Shown here in pieces: positions 15,727 through 20,591 of a DNA stretch of 20,591 bases. The stretch is from Geobacter sp. (lineage in GTDB: Bacteria; Desulfobacterota; Desulfuromonadia; Geobacterales; DSM-12255). Below the pieces are notes generated by a model. It was not told the DNA's origin. It was given only the letters and a program-made list of their open reading frames with translations, and searched no databases. The DNA is taken from positions 1 to 20,591 of the forward strand of contig VEOV01000312.1 of assembly GCA_012026855.1 (NCBI GenBank). The letters are read 5' to 3'. Position 1 is the first letter of the stretch. Each line of letters opens with the position of its first letter. The translations under genes and the position numbers were made by a program.

Positions 15727-15768
15727 ATGCGTATCCTCTCCACAGATTCAGTCGGGAAGTTATTAATT

Positions 15769-16812
15769 CTACTTGAACAGTGTTAACCAGATTGCGTTGC
15801 CCATGATCAGGAACAGCGCCAGCGGCAGAAAGCATTTCCACCCAAGCTTCATCAACTGATCATAACGGTAGCGCGGGTAGGTGGCACGAACCCACATACA
15901 GATAAACATCAGGAAATATACTTTGGCGATGAAGTTCAGTACAGGCGGCAAAGGACCATGCCAGCCACCAAGGAATAGTGTTGTTGTTACTGCACAGACA
16001 GTAACCATATTGGCATACTCTGCCATGAAGAACATGGCGTACTTCATACTGGAATATTCTGTACAGAAACCGGAGACAAGCTCCGTCTCAGCTTCAGGAA
16101 GGTCAAACGGTGTCCTGTTGATTTCGGCCAGCGAGCAGATGAAGAAGATAACACCGGCGACGAACATGAACGGATTGCGGATTATGTACCAGCCAAAGAG
16201 CCCACCTTGATCGGCAACGATCGCCTGCAGTGAGAGAGACTGGGAAACCATGAATACGCAGACAATGGTAAGGCCAGCCGCCAGTTCGTAAGAGATCATC
16301 TGTGCCGAGGCCCGCAGCCCGCCAAGTAGCGAGTACTTGCTGTTTGATGACCAACCGGCCAGAACAATACCGTAGACCCCGAGAGAAGCCATACCCAGGA
16401 TGTAAAGCACGCCGATATTAAGATCAAATACAGTGCCGGCCTTGTCGGAAAAAGCAGCAATCTGCAGAGGAATCTTGTAGCCCATTACCTCTATGGAGTC
16501 ACCAAACGGGATGACTGCAAAGGAGATGAACGCTGGGATCAGAGCAACCAGCGGTGCCAGAACAAAGGCAAACTTGCTCGCCTCAGCCGGAATAATCTCT
16601 TCCTTGAAGAAGAGCTTGATACCGTCTGCGATCGGCTGCAGAAGACCTTTGGGCCCAACCCTGTTGGGTCCGATCCTGACCTGCATATGACCGATGATTT
16701 TCCGCTCGGCAAAAGTAGCATAGGCAACGGTTAGAAGAACAAAGACAAACGCCACCAGCACCTTGAGTATCATTGCTCCGTAAAATATGAGCGGTAGTCC
16801 TAAAATTTCCAT
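15769..16812 (-). CDS. nuoH: NADH-quinone oxidoreductase subunit H
   Basis: NuoH joins the membrane arm to the peripheral arm and forms part of the quinone chamber. The 347-residue protein has about eight helices. The conserved cytoplasmic loops are ERKIIGHMQVRIGPNRVGPK (36-55) and EINRTPFDLPEAETELVSGF (230-249), the acidic loop known to matter for quinone coupling. The length is normal. The start has AGAGGA upstream. It lies 49 bp after nuoG. Confidence 0.98.
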   Translation of the reverse strand: MEILGLPLIFYGAMILKVLVAFVFVLLTVAYATFAERKIIGHMQVRIGPNRVGPKGLLQPIADGIKLFFKEEIIPAEASKFAFVLAPLVALIPAFISFAVIPFGDSIEVMGYKIPLQIAAFSDKAGTVFDLNIGVLYILGMASLGVYGIVLAGWSSNSKYSLLGGLRASAQMISYELAAGLTIVCVFMVSQSLSLQAIVADQGGLFGWYIIRNPFMFVAGVIFFICSLAEINRTPFDLPEAETELVSGFCTEYSSMKYAMFFMAEYANMVTVCAVTTTLFLGGWHGPLPPVLNFIAKVYFLMFICMWVRATYPRYRYDQLMKLGWKCFLPLALFLIMGNAIWLTLFK

Positions 16813-16861
16813 ACTATCCTCTTCCCCTCTTCCAGAAAGTTAGCTCTTTAGTGAAGATTCG

Positions 16862-19342
16862 TTATTTACTGATTGATACGTATGTTACCGGTGCGCCGAT
16901 TGCCACACGATTAATCGAAGCAGCCTCGAAATGATAAGGCGCGAAAACAACGCCTTCAGGCATCCGTACTGTTACCTTGGCCGCAAGAGTTAATTCACCA
17001 GCTGCAGATTTGACTTTAACCGTATCGCCATCCTTGATGCCGAGTTTGGCGGCGTCACTGCGGCCAAGCTCGAGGTACTGCTCAGGACAGACCAGCATCG
17101 GCCCTTCACCGAAAAGTGACAAGGTGCCGCAGTGGTACAGGGCACTACCCGTAAGCAAGGCAAATTTACCCTCCTCTGCAGCTGGTACAGCGGCATTCAC
17201 AGGTACAAGTCTTGGGCTCAGTGCTACCGGATAAACGCAGCCGGCATCTGTCAGCTTGTCAAACTCAAGCCCGGCATAGCCTTGAGTCGTTGCCGCTATC
17301 TCTTTAAACAACTCGGCAGCATCAGTGACAACTTTTGCGCCAGAAATACCGGCAATGAGCTCGGCAAAGATCTCTTTGTCACTTCTTGATTGGCCGACAG
17401 CCTTGATCGCTTTTCTGATCCGCTGCACGTTGCGACCAACACTGGTGAATGTGCCGCATTTCTCGGCAAAAGATTTGGCAGGCAGGACAACATCAGCCAT
17501 TTGGGCTGTTTCGGTAAGGAAGAGATCCTGAACAACAAGGAATGGCACTGCATCAAGAGCCTTCTCTGTCTTTGCCCTGTCCGGATAGGAGACGACCGGG
17601 TTTTCACCGACAATATAGAGCAGCTTTACAGCGCCACTGGCACAGCCATCGATAATCGCTCCGGCATTGCGACCGCCGGCGGACGGGTAAATACCGAGGT
17701 CGGCAGCACCCTGGCTGTTATTCTTCTCACCCATCACAAGGATGCCACAACCCTCTTTGCCGATTTTGCCGGTAAGAATGGCAAGATTGGCAAGCGCCTG
17801 GGCAAGGTCCTTGCCATGGCCAGGGTATCCCAAGCCGATGGGCAGCAGGATCAAGGCTTTTTCAGCCTTGGCGTAATCAATGGCAAGTGATGATATCAGC
17901 TCTGCGGAGACGCCGGTTGAAGCCGCTGCCTGAGCAATTGAAACCGTGGCCAGCGCTGATTTAAGCTCTTCAAAACCGGCTGCAGCCGTGTCAGCCAGTC
18001 CTGCATCAATGATGGTCTTGGCGAGAGCATTAACCAGAAGCAGTTCAGCCCCGGGTTTATGGATGTATTTTTTTGCATCCGGCAACTTGGTAAGCTTGCC
18101 AGACTTGTCGGAAACTATCCGGAGGTCAACACCCTTGCGCTTGACACCGAGATTTATCTCGAAACCGATAACCGGATGGGTCTCATAGGCATCAGATTTT
18201 ACAACCAGCAGCAGATTGGTTTTCTGGATATCAGTGATTTCAGATGGCGAAGCTGTGATGCCGAAGCTTTCCTTCAATCCCTCAGTCAAAGCAGCGTGGG
18301 CATAACCAGCTGAGTGGTCAATGCTGTCGGTGCCCACAACGCCATTGAAAAACTTTTTCGTGAGAAGCAGCTCTTCATTGGTGAGACGCGGCGTAACCAG
18401 AGCTGCAACAGTTGAAGCATCAACAGATTTTTGCTCGCTGATTTTTGCAGTTACCAGTGACAAAGCCTCTTCCCAGGAAGCAGGAACAAGGGAGCCATTT
18501 TTCCTGATCAACGGGGTCTTGAGACGCTTCTCACTGTTGATGAACTGGTAGCCGAATCTGCCACGATTGCATAGTTGACCATTGTGAAAACCCTGATCTT
18601 CATCGTAAACGGTGGTCAGAACCTTGTCGTCCTTGACACCCAGGGTGAGTTGGCAACCGGTGCCACAGTAAGAACAGACCGATTTTACTTTGTTGAGAGC
18701 CCACCAGCGAGCCTTGAATTTGAACGGTCTGGCAAGCAGCGCACCTACAGGACAGACAGAGATGCAGGAACCGCAATATTCACAGTCGAGCTTCTCGTCA
18801 AAAGGAGTGCCGATTTTTGCTTCGATACCACGGTTAACAAAGGAGTAAGCCCCGAAAGATACTATTTCATCGCAAATACGTGAACATTTACCGCAATGAA
18901 TACAACGGTTCTGATCGCGCTCGATAAGAGGGTTCTCGTAATCAATTTCCCAGCGAAATTTCTCATCGGTAAAATGGTTTTTCTCAACCTTGTATTCAAA
19001 GGTCAGGTTCTGCAGATCGCAATCACCTGCTGCGTCACATACCGGACAGTCAAGAGGGTGTTTGAGCAGAAGCAGCTCAAGAACCAGCTTGCGCGCCTTG
19101 ACAATCTCATCTGTCATTGTCCGGACAATCATCCCTTCTGATACGGGGGTGGTACAGGCAGGAATCAAGCGTCCCTTCATCTGCTCCACTTCAACCAGAC
19201 ACATGCGGCAACCGCCAAAAGGATGCAGTTTCTTGTCATGACACAGAATTGGAATTCTTATGCCAACCGCCTTGGCTGCATCGTAAATTGTCGCCTCAGG
19301 CGCTACCGAAACCTGCTTGTCATCTATAGTAAGATTAACCAT
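16862..19342 (-). CDS. nuoG: NADH-quinone oxidoreductase subunit G, formate dehydrogenase-like type with extra clusters
   Basis: This 826-residue NuoG carries electrons through the peripheral arm of the right-hand complex I. It has a [2Fe-2S] domain (C34, C45, C48, C63), the His-Cys3 site (H95, C99, C102, C108) and a two-cluster ferredoxin domain (C147, C150, C153, C157 and C187, C190, C193, C197). It also has an N7-like set C223-x2-C-x3-C-x27-C258. A molybdopterin-oxidoreductase-like domain (about 220-700) and a C-terminal dinucleotide-binding-like domain (about 725-826) follow. The ferredoxin pair gives one more [4Fe-4S] cluster than the left NuoG and matches the layout of the N-terminus of formate dehydrogenase and [FeFe] hydrogenase subunits. 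The catalytic domain is probably without cofactor, as in other NuoG, but this is inferred from context. The start has GGGAGACAGAGG upstream. Confidence 0.95.
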   Translation of the reverse strand: MVNLTIDDKQVSVAPEATIYDAAKAVGIRIPILCHDKKLHPFGGCRMCLVEVEQMKGRLIPACTTPVSEGMIVRTMTDEIVKARKLVLELLLLKHPLDCPVCDAAGDCDLQNLTFEYKVEKNHFTDEKFRWEIDYENPLIERDQNRCIHCGKCSRICDEIVSFGAYSFVNRGIEAKIGTPFDEKLDCEYCGSCISVCPVGALLARPFKFKARWWALNKVKSVCSYCGTGCQLTLGVKDDKVLTTVYDEDQGFHNGQLCNRGRFGYQFINSEKRLKTPLIRKNGSLVPASWEEALSLVTAKISEQKSVDASTVAALVTPRLTNEELLLTKKFFNGVVGTDSIDHSAGYAHAALTEGLKESFGITASPSEITDIQKTNLLLVVKSDAYETHPVIGFEINLGVKRKGVDLRIVSDKSGKLTKLPDAKKYIHKPGAELLLVNALAKTIIDAGLADTAAAGFEELKSALATVSIAQAAASTGVSAELISSLAIDYAKAEKALILLPIGLGYPGHGKDLAQALANLAILTGKIGKEGCGILVMGEKNNSQGAADLGIYPSAGGRNAGAIIDGCASGAVKLLYIVGENPVVSYPDRAKTEKALDAVPFLVVQDLFLTETAQMADVVLPAKSFAEKCGTFTSVGRNVQRIRKAIKAVGQSRSDKEIFAELIAGISGAKVVTDAAELFKEIAATTQGYAGLEFDKLTDAGCVYPVALSPRLVPVNAAVPAAEEGKFALLTGSALYHCGTLSLFGEGPMLVCPEQYLELGRSDAAKLGIKDGDTVKVKSAAGELTLAAKVTVRMPEGVVFAPYHFEAASINRVAIGAPVTYVSISK

Positions 19343-19382
19343 CTCGACCTCTGTCTCCCTCAGGATTTCTCAGGTGAAACTG

Positions 19383-20591
19383 TTACTCGATTGCCATGAA
19401 ACGGCAGGCATCATAGCAGGACTTGCACTTAGTGCATTTTTCCTTGTCCAGATAGGCAGTCTGCCCCTTTTCCCAGACAATAGCATCAACCGGACATGCT
19501 TTCAGACACGCGCCACACTTCACGCACTTGTCTTCAACCACCTGCCAAAGGAGCAGCTCCTTGCAGCAATTGGACGGACAGCGTTTTTCATTGATATGCG
19601 CTTCATATTCATGACGGAAATACTTGATAGTGGAAAGAATCGGATTTGGCGCAGTCTGACCGAGACCGCACAGCGACGCCTTCTTGATCGTTGCCCCCAT
19701 CTCCAGCAGGGTTTCGATATCTTCCGGTTTGCCACGCCCTTCGGTAATCTTCTCAAGGATGTCAAGCATGGCTTTCAGGCCGATCCGGCAGGGCACACAT
19801 TTACCGCATGATTCCATCTTGGTAAAACTGAGAAAGAATCGGGCAACGTCTACCATGCAGGTAGTCTCATCCATAACAACAAGACCACCAGAGCCCATCA
19901 TGGCGCCAGCCTTAATAAGAGAATCATAATCTACAGGCGTATCGAGAACTTCGGAAGGGATACAGCCACCGGAAGGACCGCCGGCCTGAACAGCCTTGAA
20001 TTTTCTATTATTGGCGATACCACCGCAAACATTGTAAATAACGTCCCGCACGGTCATACCAGCCGGCACTTCTACCAGACCAGTGTGCTTTACCTTGCCG
20101 GTGACAGCAAAGATTTTGGTTCCCTTAGTTGTGTCAGTACCTAGAGAGGCGTACCATTCAGAACCTTTGTTGATGATGTGACGTACGTTGGCAAAAGTTT
20201 CAACGTTGTTGATGTTGGTAGGTTTGGCCCAGAGGCCCTTGACTGCCGGAAACGGCGGTCTTGGCCGCGGCATACCGCGTTCGCCTTCAATGGAAGCCAT
20301 CAGTGCAGTCTCTTCACCGCAAACGAAGGCACCGGCGCCCATCTTGATGCGCATGTCGAAATCGAAGCCCCAACCCTGGATATTCTTGCCGAGCCAGCCT
20401 TTTTCGTGACAAATGTCGATGGCGTGCTGCAGACGCTGAATGGCCAGCGGATACTCGGCACGGACATACACATAACCGTAGTAGCAACCAATGGCGTAAG
20501 CGGCAATCATCATCCCCTCGATGATGCAGAACGGGTCGCCCTCAAGAATCGAGCGGTCCATGAAAGCGCCTGGGTCCCCTTCGTCGGCGTT
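19383..20591 (-). CDS. nuoF: NADH-quinone oxidoreductase subunit F, hydrogenase-like type with ferredoxin tail (N-terminus beyond window)
   Basis: This is the NADH- and FMN-binding input subunit of the right-hand complex I. The frame is open to the right edge; the first visible residues, NADEGDPGAFMDR, belong to the conserved FMN-binding segment, so the real N-terminus lies outside. About 402 codons are visible. They include CGEETALMASIEGERG, the N3 cluster motif ESCGKCVPCRIG with the later SLCGLGQTAPNP Cys, and a C-terminal 2x[4Fe-4S] ferredoxin domain (CVKCGACLKACP and CTKCKSCYDAC). This tail is typical of NuoF-like subunits of multimeric [FeFe] hydrogenases and NAD(P)-linked formate dehydrogenases (HydB/HndC type) and is absent from the short NuoF at 1059-2327. 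A 40-bp spacer leads to nuoG. The nuoH-N genes downstream make complex I the best call. Confidence 0.93.
   Translation of the reverse strand, partial: NADEGDPGAFMDRSILEGDPFCIIEGMMIAAYAIGCYYGYVYVRAEYPLAIQRLQHAIDICHEKGWLGKNIQGWGFDFDMRIKMGAGAFVCGEETALMASIEGERGMPRPRPPFPAVKGLWAKPTNINNVETFANVRHIINKGSEWYASLGTDTTKGTKIFAVTGKVKHTGLVEVPAGMTVRDVIYNVCGGIANNRKFKAVQAGGPSGGCIPSEVLDTPVDYDSLIKAGAMMGSGGLVVMDETTCMVDVARFFLSFTKMESCGKCVPCRIGLKAMLDILEKITEGRGKPEDIETLLEMGATIKKASLCGLGQTAPNPILSTIKYFRHEYEAHINEKRCPSNCCKELLLWQVVEDKCVKCGACLKACPVDAIVWEKGQTAYLDKEKCTKCKSCYDACRFMAIE

Noticed and set aside
16862..20591. Reading the right-hand nuoF-nuoG as a soluble NAD-dependent hydrogenase or formate dehydrogenase
   Set aside because: The domain types are shared, but there is no H-cluster domain and no clear metal-cofactor ligand set. 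The genes run directly into nuoH-I-J-K-L-M-N in one operon.

Overview
The window is a dense, almost wholly coding stretch of a bacterial chromosome. Every gene I can support lies on the minus strand, so transcription runs from the right edge to the left. The gene set suggests a member of the Geobacter / Trichlorobacter / Pelobacter propionicus group (Desulfuromonadia). The reasons are two separate complex I (NADH:quinone oxidoreductase) gene clusters, a NuoB/C/D triple fusion, a hydrogenase-like NuoF with a ferredoxin tail, and a hisZ-purA pair. This placement rests on gene content and recall, not on a search.

Right part (20591 down to 9269): the distal part of a first complex I operon in canonical order nuoF (N-terminus cut by the window edge), nuoG, nuoH, nuoI, nuoJ, nuoK, nuoL, nuoM, nuoN. 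Spacers are 10 to 50 bp, and most starts have a clear Shine-Dalgarno sequence. Its electron-input subunits belong to the type shared with multimeric [FeFe] hydrogenases and formate dehydrogenases: NuoF has two extra C-terminal [4Fe-4S] motifs and NuoG has an extra ferredoxin-like [4Fe-4S] pair. A strong intrinsic terminator follows nuoN.

Middle (9210 to 6321): a sigma-70-like promoter starts only a few bases after that terminator and drives hisZ (regulatory subunit of ATP phosphoribosyltransferase, histidine synthesis) and purA (adenylosuccinate synthetase, AMP synthesis). A tRNA-Lys(UUU) gene and a perfect 12-bp terminator hairpin follow.

Left part (6200 down to 1): a near-consensus promoter starts a second complex I operon: nuoA, a single nuoBCD fusion, nuoE, a small exported c-type cytochrome, nuoF, and nuoG, which runs off the left edge. 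Its NuoF is short and E. coli-like, and its NuoG has the E. coli / Thermus-type cluster set. This cluster is visibly richer in G+C than the right part. Its only two internal spacers of any size each carry a copy of the same roughly 78-bp repeat, and one copy supplies the last codons and the stop of nuoA.

Together the window shows two structurally different complex I enzymes, encoded head to tail and separated by a short housekeeping block. Both would couple NADH oxidation (or, run in reverse, NADH formation) to quinone and ion translocation. The most unusual points are the cytochrome translationally coupled between nuoE and nuoF, the paired intergenic repeats, the NuoBCD fusion, and a Met/Pro/His-rich repeat tail on NuoM. 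There is no spacer longer than 300 bp, and I saw no CRISPR array, insertion sequence or rRNA gene.
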